Positions 36,035 to 45,123 of a stretch of DNA of 64,000 nucleotides are shown in pieces. Under the pieces are notes generated by a model, which made no database searches, was not told where the DNA came from, and worked only from the letters and a program-made list of their open reading frames with translations. Position numbers and translations under genes: made by a program. The DNA is from Paenibacillus lemnae. Its GTDB lineage: Bacteria > Bacillota > Bacilli > Paenibacillales > Paenibacillaceae. The stretch is from positions 124,001 to 188,000 of the forward strand of contig NZ_JABBPN010000004.1 of NCBI RefSeq assembly GCF_012933385.1, in the 5' to 3' direction. Numbering within the stretch: the stretch's first letter is position 1; each line of letters opens with the position of its first letter.

Positions 36035-36886
36035 CTATTTTACAGCTTTTGATTTCACAGGGCTCGGCTGACAGGAAGGACAGAAATGTGTACCTCGTCC
36101 ACCAACCACAGTCTTCACGATGGGATTCCCGCATTGATCACACGGCTCGTCCTTCCGGCCGTAAATCCGAAGACTGTGCTGGAAGCTTCCAGCTTTACCT
36201 TGGCCGTTCACATATGATTTGATGGATGAGCCTCCGGCCTCCACCGCTTCACTCAGTGTAGCCACGATCGCATGATACAATGACGACTGTTCGTCAGATG
36301 TAAGTGAATTCGCTGTTCTTTCAGGGTGTATTCCTGCTCTGAACAGCGCCTCATCCACATAAATATTGCCGATTCCCACGACATATGCCTGATTGAGCAG
36401 AACCACCTTGATTTTAGTTTTTTTGGTCAGAAGCATTTCCTGAAAAGTACCCAGTGTAAAGGTGTTATCCAGCGGTTCATAACCAAGCCGGCTCAGCGGA
36501 GGATTCTTGAATTCTTCACCTGGTGCAAACAGATGCATGGTTCCAAACTGGCGTACATCTTTATAGCGCAGCTCTGTTCCATCATCAAAGTGAAAAATAA
36601 CATGAGTGTGGAGCTCCACTGGATCGTGATTCTCATACAGCCCATACCTTCCTTCCATCCGCAGATGGGAGACCAGTACGAGTCCGTCCATGACAATCCT
36701 CAAAAACTTTCCGCGGCGCTCAACTCGTTCTACAGTGTGACCCTTCAGCATAAAGGCAAATGCCTCAATATCATCCGGCCGCTGAATAATTCGCGGCAGC
36801 TTCACGGTGACATGATCTATATGTTTACCTTGAATCAGTTCATTCAAAGTTCGTTTAACAGTTTCTACTTCCGGCAGTTCCGGCAT
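36035..36886 (-). CDS. mutM: Formamidopyrimidine-DNA glycosylase
   Basis: The 283-residue product has the exact Fpg N-terminus MPELPEVETVKR, where Pro1 of the mature protein is the catalytic nucleophile and the following Glu assists. It also has a helix-two-turn-helix and a C-terminal zinc finger (CDQCGNP .. GRGTHFCPSCQ). It excises 8-oxoguanine and formamidopyrimidines and nicks the strand. TGAGGTG precedes the ATG. It follows polA at 68 bp, the order seen in Bacillus. Confidence 0.96.
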   Translation of the reverse strand: MPELPEVETVKRTLNELIQGKHIDHVTVKLPRIIQRPDDIEAFAFMLKGHTVERVERRGKFLRIVMDGLVLVSHLRMEGRYGLYENHDPVELHTHVIFHFDDGTELRYKDVRQFGTMHLFAPGEEFKNPPLSRLGYEPLDNTFTLGTFQEMLLTKKTKIKVVLLNQAYVVGIGNIYVDEALFRAGIHPERTANSLTSDEQSSLYHAIVATLSEAVEAGGSSIKSYVNGQGKAGSFQHSLRIYGRKDEPCDQCGNPIVKTVVGGRGTHFCPSCQPSPVKSKAVK

Positions 36887-36954
36887 GATGTCTTCACCTC
36901 ATCCCTATTATAACGGATGCAGGAGCAAAAGCACGACTACCGATTATCGGCAGT

Positions 36955-39618
36955 TTACTTTGCCTCATACCAGTTCTCGCCGTAGCTGACCTCTGATTTC
37001 AGAGGCACAGCCAGTTTCAGCGCCTGACTCATCACCTCAGGCACGAGTTTTTTCATCAGCTCCAGCTCTTCCGGCGGCACTTCAAACACCAGTTCATCAT
37101 GCACCTGAAGCAGCATCCGGCTCTTAAGCTTGTTATCAGCTAGTGCCGCATCCATTTTGACCATAGCCAGCTTGATAATATCGGCCGCTGTACCCTGAAT
37201 TGGTGTATTCATGGCCGTACGTTCAGCGAAAGAACGGATATTGAAGTTTCGCGCATTAATTTCCGGAAGGTAGCGTCTTCGCTCTAAGAGTGTTTTTACA
37301 TAACCGTCTCCTCTCGCCTGCTTGACGATCTCATCCATATACCGCCGAACACCTTGATAGACCTCAAAATATTGATCAATAAATTTGGCCGCTTCCTTAC
37401 GCGGAATATTCAGATTTTGAGACAGTCCGTAATCGCTGATGCCATACACAATGCCAAAGTTAACAGCCTTCGCAGACCGCCGCATATTGCCGTCAACCTC
37501 TTCAGGACTAACGCCAAAAACATCCATCGCTGTTTTGGTATGAATATCCATATCCTGTACAAAAGCTTCCTTCAGGCGGTCATCGTCTGAAATATGCGCC
37601 AGAACCCGAAGCTCAATCTGGGAATAATCCGCAGCGAGAATAGACCAGCCTGGCTCTGAAGGAACAAACACCTTACGAAGCTTGCGGCCTTCCTCCAGAC
37701 GAATCGGAATGTTCTGCAGGTTCGGATACTGGCTGCTGAGACGTCCTGTGGCGGCAATTGTCTGGCGGTAAAATGTATGCACCTTTCCCGTCACATCCGA
37801 TATTTCTTTCAGAAGTCCTTCTACATAGGTAGACTGCAGTTTCGCAATCGTACGGTATTGAAGAATCAGACGGACAATATCATGATAGGGAGCCAGCTTT
37901 TCCAGTACCTCGGCGTCTGTTGAAAAACCTGTTTTAGTCTTCTTGACAGCCGGGAGCTCCAGCTTGACAAAGAGAATTTCTCCCAGCTGTTTCGGGGAAT
38001 TAAGATTGAATTCCGTACCGGCAATTTCATAAATTTCAGCTGCAAGCTTCGCAATCTGTCCCTCAAATTCTCGTCCGAGCTCTTTCAGTTCATCTGCATT
38101 GACAGCGATGCCCTGCTTCTCCATGTCTGCTAAAATCCGGGACAGCGGCATTTCAAGCTCATGAAACAGCGGCAGCATGCCGTTATCGCTCAGTTCTTTT
38201 TCCTGCAGAGGCACAATCTGAGCGACAGCAGCGCATTTGCGCGCCAGATGGCGGCTCAGTGTATCTTGATCCGGTACCTTCCATTTCGCTCCCTTGCCGA
38301 ACACACCCTCGTCCGAAGCCAGGTAAGACATGCTGTATTTCGCCGCTAGGCTGCTCAGCGTCTGATTGGCTTCTGTCGGATCCAGCAAATACCCGGCCAA
38401 ATGAACATCAAATTGAGCGCCTGCAAAAGCAATATTTTTCGAGTGCAGCGCCAAATCGATCCGGTGCAGATCATATCCGCGTTTGGGTACAGCACTGTCC
38501 CCGAGCCAGTCACGAAGCGGCTGCGCTGCCTCGGTTTTTATGAAGTCATAGGCAATAAAATACTGCTGCTCCGCCGATGCCAGCACGATGCCCACGACAT
38601 CTGCATGATGCGGATTATCGCCATGAGTCTCAACATGCAGCACCTTAATTTCGTCCAGCTTGGACAGTACTTCGGTCAAATTGGATTCATCCACGATGGA
38701 AACCTGTACTTCCGCCTCTGGCTGGGAAGCAGCCTCAGCAGATAAGGTACCTCCGTCATCCAGCTTCAGCCGCTCCAGGAGCGATTTGAACTCCAGCTTT
38801 GCAAGCGCAGGTCCTGCGGTTTCCGGATGGAGTCCGTCGAACTTCATATCCTCCCAGGTCTGCTCCAGAGGAACTTCACGGAATATGGTCGCCAGCTTCT
38901 TGCTGAGCACCGCAGAATCGGCATGCTCCTGGACTCTCTCCTTCATCTTGCCCTTAAGCTCATCGGAACGCTCCAGCACCTGCTCTACCGAGCCAAACTC
39001 ATGCAGCAGCTTCAGGGCTGTCTTCTCGCCGACACCCGGAATGCCCGGAATGTTATCTGACGTATCCCCCATCAAACCTTTTAAGTCAATGATCTGTTCA
39101 GGCGTGAGGTTGTACCGTTCCTGAATTTCTGCAGGGCCAAAGGGTTCAATATCTGTCACGCCTTTACGGACCATCGCGATCGTGACATGCTCGGATGCCA
39201 GCTGCAGCATGTCCTTATCCCCGGATACCACCATGACCTGACGCTTCTCCTGATCTGCCAGACGAGTCAGGGTTCCGATAATATCATCGGCTTCATATCC
39301 CGCAATCTCAAACTGGGGAACGCCCAGTCCTTGGAGCAGTTCTTTGAGCAGCGGGAATTGTCCCGATAGCTCGGGCGGAGTCTTCTCACGTTTGCCTTTA
39401 TACTCCTGATAGTCGGCATGCCGGAACGTTTCCTTACCCGCATCAAATGCGACCATTATATGTGTTGGCTTATGCTCGTCAATGAGCCTCAGCAGCATTG
39501 TTGTAAATCCGTAGACGGCATTGGTTTGCTGGCCGCTGGCATTACTAAGCGGCGGCATGGCAAAAAACGCCCTGTAAATAATATTGTTTCCATCAATGAC
39601 AATCAACTTGTCCAACAA
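36955..39618 (-). CDS. polA: DNA polymerase I
   Basis: The product is about 887 residues. The 5'-3' exonuclease domain (1-290) has VVSGDKDMLQ and LMGDTSDNIPG. The 3'-5' exonuclease-like domain (about 310-480) is degenerate, with LHVET where active enzymes have DxE. The polymerase domain has motif A ADYSQIELRVLAHIS, motif B RRSAKAVNFGIVYG and motif C QVHDELVFEV. It fills gaps and removes RNA primers. The frame is open to 39675, but the family N-terminus (LDKLIVIDGNNIIYRAFF) and GAGGGG 9 bp upstream point to a TTG start at 39618; the adjacent TTG at 39615 is also possible. Confidence 0.95.
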   Translation of the reverse strand: MLDKLIVIDGNNIIYRAFFAMPPLSNASGQQTNAVYGFTTMLLRLIDEHKPTHIMVAFDAGKETFRHADYQEYKGKREKTPPELSGQFPLLKELLQGLGVPQFEIAGYEADDIIGTLTRLADQEKRQVMVVSGDKDMLQLASEHVTIAMVRKGVTDIEPFGPAEIQERYNLTPEQIIDLKGLMGDTSDNIPGIPGVGEKTALKLLHEFGSVEQVLERSDELKGKMKERVQEHADSAVLSKKLATIFREVPLEQTWEDMKFDGLHPETAGPALAKLEFKSLLERLKLDDGGTLSAEAASQPEAEVQVSIVDESNLTEVLSKLDEIKVLHVETHGDNPHHADVVGIVLASAEQQYFIAYDFIKTEAAQPLRDWLGDSAVPKRGYDLHRIDLALHSKNIAFAGAQFDVHLAGYLLDPTEANQTLSSLAAKYSMSYLASDEGVFGKGAKWKVPDQDTLSRHLARKCAAVAQIVPLQEKELSDNGMLPLFHELEMPLSRILADMEKQGIAVNADELKELGREFEGQIAKLAAEIYEIAGTEFNLNSPKQLGEILFVKLELPAVKKTKTGFSTDAEVLEKLAPYHDIVRLILQYRTIAKLQSTYVEGLLKEISDVTGKVHTFYRQTIAATGRLSSQYPNLQNIPIRLEEGRKLRKVFVPSEPGWSILAADYSQIELRVLAHISDDDRLKEAFVQDMDIHTKTAMDVFGVSPEEVDGNMRRSAKAVNFGIVYGISDYGLSQNLNIPRKEAAKFIDQYFEVYQGVRRYMDEIVKQARGDGYVKTLLERRRYLPEINARNFNIRSFAERTAMNTPIQGTAADIIKLAMVKMDAALADNKLKSRMLLQVHDELVFEVPPEELELMKKLVPEVMSQALKLAVPLKSEVSYGENWYEAK

Positions 39619-39687
39619 TGGCACCTGCCCCTCTTTGTCGTTTCCTTCCCACATGATACCATAGGTTCCCCTCAAATCGAAAAAAGA

Positions 39688-39724
39688 AAGCAGTCACGCC
39701 AGGAAGTACCCTGACTGACTGCTT
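39688..39724 (-). terminator. Terminator after phoU
   Basis: AAGCAGTCA..TCAGG pairs with CCTGgcgTGACTGCTT, followed on the minus strand by TCTTTTTT. It lies directly after the phoU stop and separates the Pho-regulated unit from polA. Confidence 0.8.
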
Positions 39725-39728
39725 ATGA

Positions 39729-40388
39729 TTATTGATTCAGATCCGGCCGGCTGCCAGTCACGAGATATACGGTGCTCTCCCCGATATTCGTAGCATGGTC
39801 TGCAATCCGCTCAATATAACGGCCTACCATGACGAGCAGCATCGCTTGATTTGCGCCTTCCGGTGCGGTGCTTATATATTTGAACAAGTCCTGCAGGATC
39901 ACACTGTACAGATGGTCTACCTGATCATCATCCCCTGCCATTTTGTAAGCGAGGTCTGTATTTTCCTTTAAATAGGATTCGATGGATTCGGTCACCATGC
40001 CCCGGACAATCTCTGTCATTCTTGGAATGTCCACCAGCGGCTTGATCAATGTTTCTCCTTCAAGGCGAATGGTTACTTTAGCGACATCCCGGGCGAGATC
40101 TCCCATCCGCTCCAGATCACTGGCAATTCGGAAAGCAACCAGAATTCGGCGTAAATCCTTGGCGACCGGCTGCTGTGTAACGATCAGTCTGGAGCCGATC
40201 TCCATGATCTGCTCCTCCATTGCATTTAAGCGTGCATCCTGCTCTACCACCCTGCGTGCTTTATCTGCATCCATATTCTGCAGGGACGAAACGGCCAGAT
40301 CGAGAGCCTCTACCATGTGTGAACCCATATTTTTAAGCAGGTTCTTTAGTTCTTCAAGCTGCTGGTCAAAACCAGTTCTCCGGATCAT
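39729..40388 (-). CDS. phoU: Phosphate transport system regulator PhoU
   Basis: The 219-residue all-helical product has two PhoU repeats, each with the metal-binding E/DxxxD pattern (RIASDLERMGDLARDVAK; RYIERIADHATNIGE). PhoU links the Pst transporter to the PhoR kinase and restrains the Pho response in phosphate excess. The start at 40388 has GGGAGGA upstream, better than the TTG at 40403. It is 36 bp after a pstB paralog and is separated from the main pst operon by about 12 kb. Confidence 0.93.
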   Translation of the reverse strand: MIRRTGFDQQLEELKNLLKNMGSHMVEALDLAVSSLQNMDADKARRVVEQDARLNAMEEQIMEIGSRLIVTQQPVAKDLRRILVAFRIASDLERMGDLARDVAKVTIRLEGETLIKPLVDIPRMTEIVRGMVTESIESYLKENTDLAYKMAGDDDQVDHLYSVILQDLFKYISTAPEGANQAMLLVMVGRYIERIADHATNIGESTVYLVTGSRPDLNQ

Positions 40389-40424
40389 TGTGTATCCTCC
40401 CAATCACTTTTTGTAAAACACGGC

Positions 40425-41180
40425 TTACCCGAAACGTCCGGAAATATAATCTTCCGTACGCGAATCTGCCGGTGTCGAGAACAATACCTCTGTCTGCTCT
40501 GATTCCACAACCTCACCGTTCAGAAAGAATACCGTCTGGTCAGAGACCCGGGCAGCCTGGTGCATGTTATGTGTAACCATTACGATGGTATATTCGTTCT
40601 TCAAATCCTGTACCAGTTCTTCAATCTTCAATGTTGAGATAGGGTCAAGAGCAGAAGTGGCTTCATCCATGAGCAGAATATCAGGCTGTACTGCAAGCGC
40701 ACGGGCAATACAGAGACGCTGCTGCTGTCCGCCCGACAGACTGAGCGCAGAGCGCTTCAGGAAATCTTTTACCTCTTCCCATAGTGCAGACTGCTTCAGG
40801 CTCCGCTCAACAATGCCATCCAGTTCCTCCTTGCTGCGAATGCCATGAAGACGAGGACCGTAGGCTACATTATCGTAGATGGATTTAGGGAACGGGTTCG
40901 GCTGCTGAAATACCATACCGACCTGCTTTCGCAGCTCTTCTACGTATATGTCTTCCCTGTAAACATCTTTTCCGCTGATTTTGACGCTGCCTTCGATCCG
41001 GACTCCGTTTACCATATCATTCATCCGGTTCAAGGTACGCAGAAGGGTGGATTTCCCGCAGCCGGAAGGGCCGATGAAAGCTGTAACTGCCTTTTCGGGA
41101 ATGCTGAGATTTACTTTTTTCAAGGCATGAAATGTATCGTAATAAAGGTCCAGCTGGTCGATTTCAATAATGGATGCCAT
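40425..41180 (-). CDS. pstB: Phosphate ABC transporter ATPase PstB (paralog in the pstB-phoU unit)
   Basis: The 251-residue ATPase has Walker [11 protein letters not shown]-loop [10 protein letters not shown], signature LSGGQQQR, Walker [14 protein letters not shown] and an H-loop THNM. The residue after the Walker B Glu is Ala instead of the Pro found in the second copy at 52757. It would power phosphate import with PstC/PstA, or act with PhoU in signalling. Its promoter carries a four-hexamer Pho box. No permease genes adjoin it. Confidence 0.92.
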   Translation of the reverse strand: MASIIEIDQLDLYYDTFHALKKVNLSIPEKAVTAFIGPSGCGKSTLLRTLNRMNDMVNGVRIEGSVKISGKDVYREDIYVEELRKQVGMVFQQPNPFPKSIYDNVAYGPRLHGIRSKEELDGIVERSLKQSALWEEVKDFLKRSALSLSGGQQQRLCIARALAVQPDILLMDEATSALDPISTLKIEELVQDLKNEYTIVMVTHNMHQAARVSDQTVFFLNGEVVESEQTEVLFSTPADSRTEDYISGRFG

Positions 41181-41248
41181 AAATTATCCGTGTCTCCTTC
41201 GGTTTGATTCAGAAGAATTGCTTTATCCATGTTTTCCGTCAGACACCC

Positions 41249-41302
41249 ATTATATAAATCATTTGTCATTACAAAGTAAGAGAAGTGTTAACGCAGTGTA
41301 AA
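41249..41302 (-). promoter_or_regulatory. Pho box and promoter of the pstB-phoU unit
   Basis: On the minus strand four hexamers lie exactly 11 bp apart: TTTACA (41297-41302), TTAACA (41286-41291), CTTACT (41275-41280) and ATGACA (41264-41269). A perfect -10 TATAAT (41249-41254) follows 9 bp later. This is the TTWACA direct-repeat arrangement bound by phosphorylated PhoP in Bacillus, so activation under phosphate starvation is expected. Confidence 0.82.
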
Positions 41303-41312
41303 ACTTTAAGTC

Positions 41313-42449
41313 TCAGGTAGGTATATCTGCTTTCGCGGCACGCTGGATCGAGGATAATTCATTCTGAATGCGGTGAATGACAGCTGTAGCCTTTTCTGTA
41401 AGCTCGTAAACTTCGCTTCCCGCCTCCCGTACCTCAACACTGGCCCGCTCCATCTGAACAAAGGAGCTGCTGCCGGCCGAGATCAAGGTCTCACAGTTGT
41501 TGATCTCCTGCAGGCTGGAGACGGCGGCTTTGGCGGTATCCGTCACCAGATGTGAGATTTGAGCCAGCATGCTGGCAATACGGCCTGAAAGTTCACGTGT
41601 CTGCCTGGCCATCGACTGCACCTCACCAGCTACGACCTGAAAGCCACGGCCATGCTCACCCGCATGTGCTGCTTCAATCGATGCATTTAATGCCAAAAGA
41701 CTGCTCTGATTCGCAAGCTCGCTGATCTGATCCGTGATCCCGGATATTCCATCCGTATGAGTGAGGAGCTGCCTTGCAAACGCTGCATGCTTTTCCATCT
41801 CATTCATCAGGTTCCGGCAAGCGGCTTGGACCTGCTCCAGGTTTTCTCTCCCTGATACCGACCATTTCTGCATATCTTCTGACTTCTCTCTTGTCATGCC
41901 AGCCGCATATTTCACTTCACCCAAGGATGTTTCAATGCTCATCGTATGCCGCTTGCTGTCCGTGATCATCTCTTCACGCCTTGATTCGGTCTGCTTCTGA
42001 ATTTCAGAGGCGTGCTGCAGCAGATCACGGACCGTTAGAACACCCAGAAGCTGATCCTCTCCTATAACCACAATACAATCGTAGAAGTCGGACTCAGGTC
42101 TTTCCAGCGCCTGATTCAGGATATGAGACCATGACTGCAAAGCATCTACAATCATCGGATGCTTGTCAGCTGCACCGGCTGCCGGACGCTGATCAAAAAT
42201 TTCCCGGGCAAACCGTCCGCTCATCAGTCTGTGGAAGCTGTCCCGCATGATTAGGCTTTTCGGTTGTCCATTTTCATGGCATACCACCATGCAAGGCACT
42301 TCAGGGTGTTGTTCGAACAAATGCATCACCTGAAGACAGGTTTCACGATCTCCAATGGCAGGCACCTGTCTCCAGGTTTTCAAATTCCCCTGCTGTTTCG
42401 ATGGTAAATCTTCCAGGGTTTTCTTGGGCTTGGCTAGAAGCAGCGTCAT
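41313..42449 (-). CDS. Soluble CBS-domain methyl-accepting chemotaxis-like signalling protein
   Basis: The 378-residue product has no membrane segment. Two CBS-like motifs at about 25-145 (VVIGEDQLLGVLTVRDLL) are followed by an MCP signalling domain (about 165-378) with the hairpin tip ELANQSSLLALNASIEAAHAGEHGRGF and VVAGEVQSMA. CBS pairs commonly bind adenine nucleotides and the MCP tip contacts CheA/CheW, so it could feed a cytoplasmic energy or nucleotide signal into chemotaxis. It sits between phoP and the Pho box of pstB-phoU, same strand. AAAGGAG precedes the ATG. Confidence 0.82.
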   Translation of the reverse strand: MTLLLAKPKKTLEDLPSKQQGNLKTWRQVPAIGDRETCLQVMHLFEQHPEVPCMVVCHENGQPKSLIMRDSFHRLMSGRFAREIFDQRPAAGAADKHPMIVDALQSWSHILNQALERPESDFYDCIVVIGEDQLLGVLTVRDLLQHASEIQKQTESRREEMITDSKRHTMSIETSLGEVKYAAGMTREKSEDMQKWSVSGRENLEQVQAACRNLMNEMEKHAAFARQLLTHTDGISGITDQISELANQSSLLALNASIEAAHAGEHGRGFQVVAGEVQSMARQTRELSGRIASMLAQISHLVTDTAKAAVSSLQEINNCETLISAGSSSFVQMERASVEVREAGSEVYELTEKATAVIHRIQNELSSIQRAAKADIPT

Positions 42450-42542
42450 AAAGGGTCCACTCCTTTTATATTGGTTCCTAAGACGCAGTTTATTCAGAAA
42501 GTGTTAATGGTATTGTAGTTTTTGATTAACTCTATGTAAAAT

Positions 42543-42567
42543 AGACCAAAAAATGCTACTTTGGTCT
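42543..42567 (-). terminator. Weak terminator-like hairpin at the end of phoP
   Basis: AGACCAAA pairs with TTTGGTCT across the phoP stop codon, followed on the minus strand by TATTTTA. It is weak, and read-through into the MCP gene is likely. Confidence 0.35.
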
Positions 42568-43269
42568 TACTACAAGTTTATAACCTACCCCGCGGATGGA
42601 ATCAATAAATACCGAATCAGGATCAAGCTCCAGCTTTTTGCGGAGAGAGCTGACATGAACGTCCACGGTCCGCTGGCCGCCAATATAATCAAACCCCCAT
42701 ACAACGTTCATCAGATCATCCCGTGTGAGTACGACACCAGGTTTCCGTGCCAGATACAGCAGCACTTCGAACTCTTTGGGCCTTAAGTTAATGTTCTGGC
42801 CGCCCAGCCTGACTTCATATTTATCCGGATAAATCTGCAGCTGCCCCAATGTAATCACATTGCCTGATTCTTCTTCACTGCGAATCTCTTCAGACGCATG
42901 ACCGGATACACGGCGCATGACCGCAGAAACTCTCGCAACCAGTTCCGATACGCCGAAAGGCTTCGTAATGTAATCGTCTGCCCCCATCTTCAGCCCCTGA
43001 ACGACTTCTTCCTCGGCATTTTTTGCAGTCAAAATAATAATAGGCGTGGAATTCCCCTGCTGACGCAGCTTTTCGAGAATGGAGAATCCATTCATGCCCG
43101 GGAGCATCACATCCAGCAGAATCAAATCAAATTCCTCCCTGCTGGCACGCTCATACCCTTCAACCCCATGCTCTTCTACCGTGATATCAAAGCCTTCCTG
43201 CTTCAAATTGTATGACAAAAGTCGAGAAAGCGTCGGTTCATCCTCGATGACAAGCAATCGTTGAGCCAT
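42556..43269 (-). CDS. phoP: Response regulator PhoP (PhoB type) of the phosphate starvation response
   Basis: The 237-residue product has a receiver domain with Asp53 (LILLDVMLPGMNG), acidic ED at 9-10 and Lys near 103 (YITKPF). An OmpR/PhoB winged-helix domain follows (about 138-232: NLRPKEFEVLLYLARKPG, GFDYIGGQRTVDVHVSSLRKKL). Phosphorylated by PhoR, it binds Pho boxes such as those at 41264, 43315 and 56443. It lies downstream of phoR and has its own Pho-box promoter in the 78-bp gap. The position next to polA and phoR supports PhoP over ResD. Confidence 0.9.
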   Translation of the reverse strand: MAQRLLVIEDEPTLSRLLSYNLKQEGFDITVEEHGVEGYERASREEFDLILLDVMLPGMNGFSILEKLRQQGNSTPIIILTAKNAEEEVVQGLKMGADDYITKPFGVSELVARVSAVMRRVSGHASEEIRSEEESGNVITLGQLQIYPDKYEVRLGGQNINLRPKEFEVLLYLARKPGVVLTRDDLMNVVWGFDYIGGQRTVDVHVSSLRKKLELDPDSVFIDSIRGVGYKLVVRPK

Positions 43270-43300
43270 CTTTATCCCGTCCTTACGTTTATGGTTTCCT

Positions 43301-43342
43301 AATCTAGTTCATTGTATCAACGTAATGTTATCCCTATGTTAA
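43301..43342 (-). promoter_or_regulatory. Pho box and promoter in the phoR-phoP gap
   Basis: On the minus strand TTAACA (43337-43342), ATAACA (43326-43331) and TTGATA (43315-43320) repeat every 11 bp. A -10-like TAGATT (43301-43306) follows 8 bp later, the same geometry as the pstB Pho promoter. It implies autoregulation of phoP apart from phoR. Confidence 0.68.
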
Positions 43343-43347
43343 CGCCG

Positions 43348-45123
43348 TTATCCTTCTTGCAGCAGCGGCATCTCAATAATAAAAGAACTTCCCATCCCCG
43401 GCTCGCTCTCCACCTTGATACTGCCCTGATGCAGCTCAACCAGGTGCTTCACAATGGATAATCCGAGTCCTGTACCGCCAGAAACTCTCGAGCGTGCTTT
43501 GTCTACCCGATAGAACCGCTCAAAGATACGCGGCAGATCCTTTTTGGGAATGCCAATCCCCGAATCTTTCACGGTAAACCGTAAGTTATCACCTTCCTGC
43601 ATCTCCTCTGCTGTAAGCTGCACACGTCCGCCTTCCTGGGAATAACTGACCGCATTGGACAGCAGATTGGTGAATATCTGTCTTAACTTGTCTTCATCTC
43701 CCTCGATAAAGAGTTCTTCCGGCACCTCCATTTTCAGCTGAATTCTTTTCTTATCTGCATAAGGTTTCATAAATTCAAACATGGATTCAAAAAATGTAGA
43801 CAGATGAATCGGCGAATACTCCATAGCACTCCGCTTGGATTCGATCTTGGACAGCTCCAGAATATCGCGGATCAACCGGTTCAACCGTTCCGATTCATCA
43901 TAAATAATTTGAAGGAACGATCTGGACGTCTTCTCGTCACTAACACCGCCTAATAAGGTTTCAGCAAAGCCCTTCACTGCGGCAAGCGGTGTTTTCAGCT
44001 CATGCGACACATTCGCCACAAACTCGCTGCGCATTCGCTCCAGTCTCCGGATATCGGTCACATCCTGCAGATGAAACAGCATCCCCCTATATGATCCATC
44101 TTCCTGTGTCATGCTCACACCATCCAGCCGGACCGTGGATTCCACAGGAAAATACAAATTCCGTTCCTCGCGGAAATGCGTTCGATGCTCCAATCCTTCC
44201 TGAATCAGCATGGTCAATTCGTAATGCTGCTTCATCTCTCTGTAGTTTTTGCCTGTGAGCTGCTCGGCTCTGATGCCCAGCATACCCTCCGCTGCACGGT
44301 TAATCAGCATGACAAGGCCGTCATGACGGATCATCAGAATGCCGCCTGTCATGTTGTTGAGCACACTCTGCAGCAGACTCTCGTTGTCACGGATCGTCTT
44401 GAGCTGCAGCTGAAGACTATCCGCCATACCGTTTATAGCATGAGCGAGCTGGCCAATTTCATCCTTCCGCTGAATATCGACCCGGGCATCATAGTCCAAT
44501 CTTGTAATCTGCCGGGCCACACGAGTAATCTTTTCCAGGGGAGAGGTCAGTCCTGCTGCGATTCGGTAGCTGATCAGAGCGGCAAGCACAAACAGAACCA
44601 GCAGTCCTGCACCCATAACCATCCATCCTTGCCGTACCCCCTGGTTCGCCTCAACCAGGCTTTTCGACAAGCGAATATAGCCGTCAAATCCCCCTTCGCT
44701 GACAGGACGTGCAACATAGATCATATCCTGTCCCAGTGTTGAGCTGTAGCGGATGGTCCGCCCTGTCCCTTCTTTCTGGGCCTGTACCATTTCTTCTCTG
44801 AGCGCATGATTATCCATGCTTTGCGGTTCAGATTCCGAATCTCCCAAAACCGTTCCGTTATTCGATATAAACGTGACACGGGCCTCTACCAATTGCTGCA
44901 GCTCTTTGGATTTTTGTGTGTAATACGTGACCGCCTCGGAACCATTATGGGAAGGAAACTCAAGCGTCGCCTGAATCAGATTGATTTCCCTTACCATATT
45001 TTCTTCCAGGAGCTGAATATGAGACTGCTTAAATACGTTCGCCATGGCCAGTCCAGCTCCAAGCATGGAGAGTCCAATGAGTGTCATGATGATCAACGTC
45101 AAACGGTTACGAAAAGGTTTCAT
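43348..45123 (-). CDS. phoR: Sensor histidine kinase PhoR
   Basis: The 591-residue kinase has a membrane segment at about 8-30, an extracytoplasmic domain (31-165), a second membrane segment at about 168-188 and a HAMP domain (TSPLEKITRVARQITRLDYD). A PAS domain (about 245-350) precedes HisKA with His near 371 (FVANVSHELKTPLAAVKG) and the ATPase domain with N-box LRQIFTNLLSNAVSYS, DSGIGIPKKDLPRIFERFYR and GGTGLGLSIVKHL. It phosphorylates PhoP in phosphate starvation. Its start overlaps the end of a BASS-family transporter gene by 17 bp. It precedes phoP in transcription order, whereas Bacillus has phoP first. Confidence 0.9.
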   Translation of the reverse strand: MKPFRNRLTLIIMTLIGLSMLGAGLAMANVFKQSHIQLLEENMVREINLIQATLEFPSHNGSEAVTYYTQKSKELQQLVEARVTFISNNGTVLGDSESEPQSMDNHALREEMVQAQKEGTGRTIRYSSTLGQDMIYVARPVSEGGFDGYIRLSKSLVEANQGVRQGWMVMGAGLLVLFVLAALISYRIAAGLTSPLEKITRVARQITRLDYDARVDIQRKDEIGQLAHAINGMADSLQLQLKTIRDNESLLQSVLNNMTGGILMIRHDGLVMLINRAAEGMLGIRAEQLTGKNYREMKQHYELTMLIQEGLEHRTHFREERNLYFPVESTVRLDGVSMTQEDGSYRGMLFHLQDVTDIRRLERMRSEFVANVSHELKTPLAAVKGFAETLLGGVSDEKTSRSFLQIIYDESERLNRLIRDILELSKIESKRSAMEYSPIHLSTFFESMFEFMKPYADKKRIQLKMEVPEELFIEGDEDKLRQIFTNLLSNAVSYSQEGGRVQLTAEEMQEGDNLRFTVKDSGIGIPKKDLPRIFERFYRVDKARSRVSGGTGLGLSIVKHLVELHQGSIKVESEPGMGSSFIIEMPLLQEG

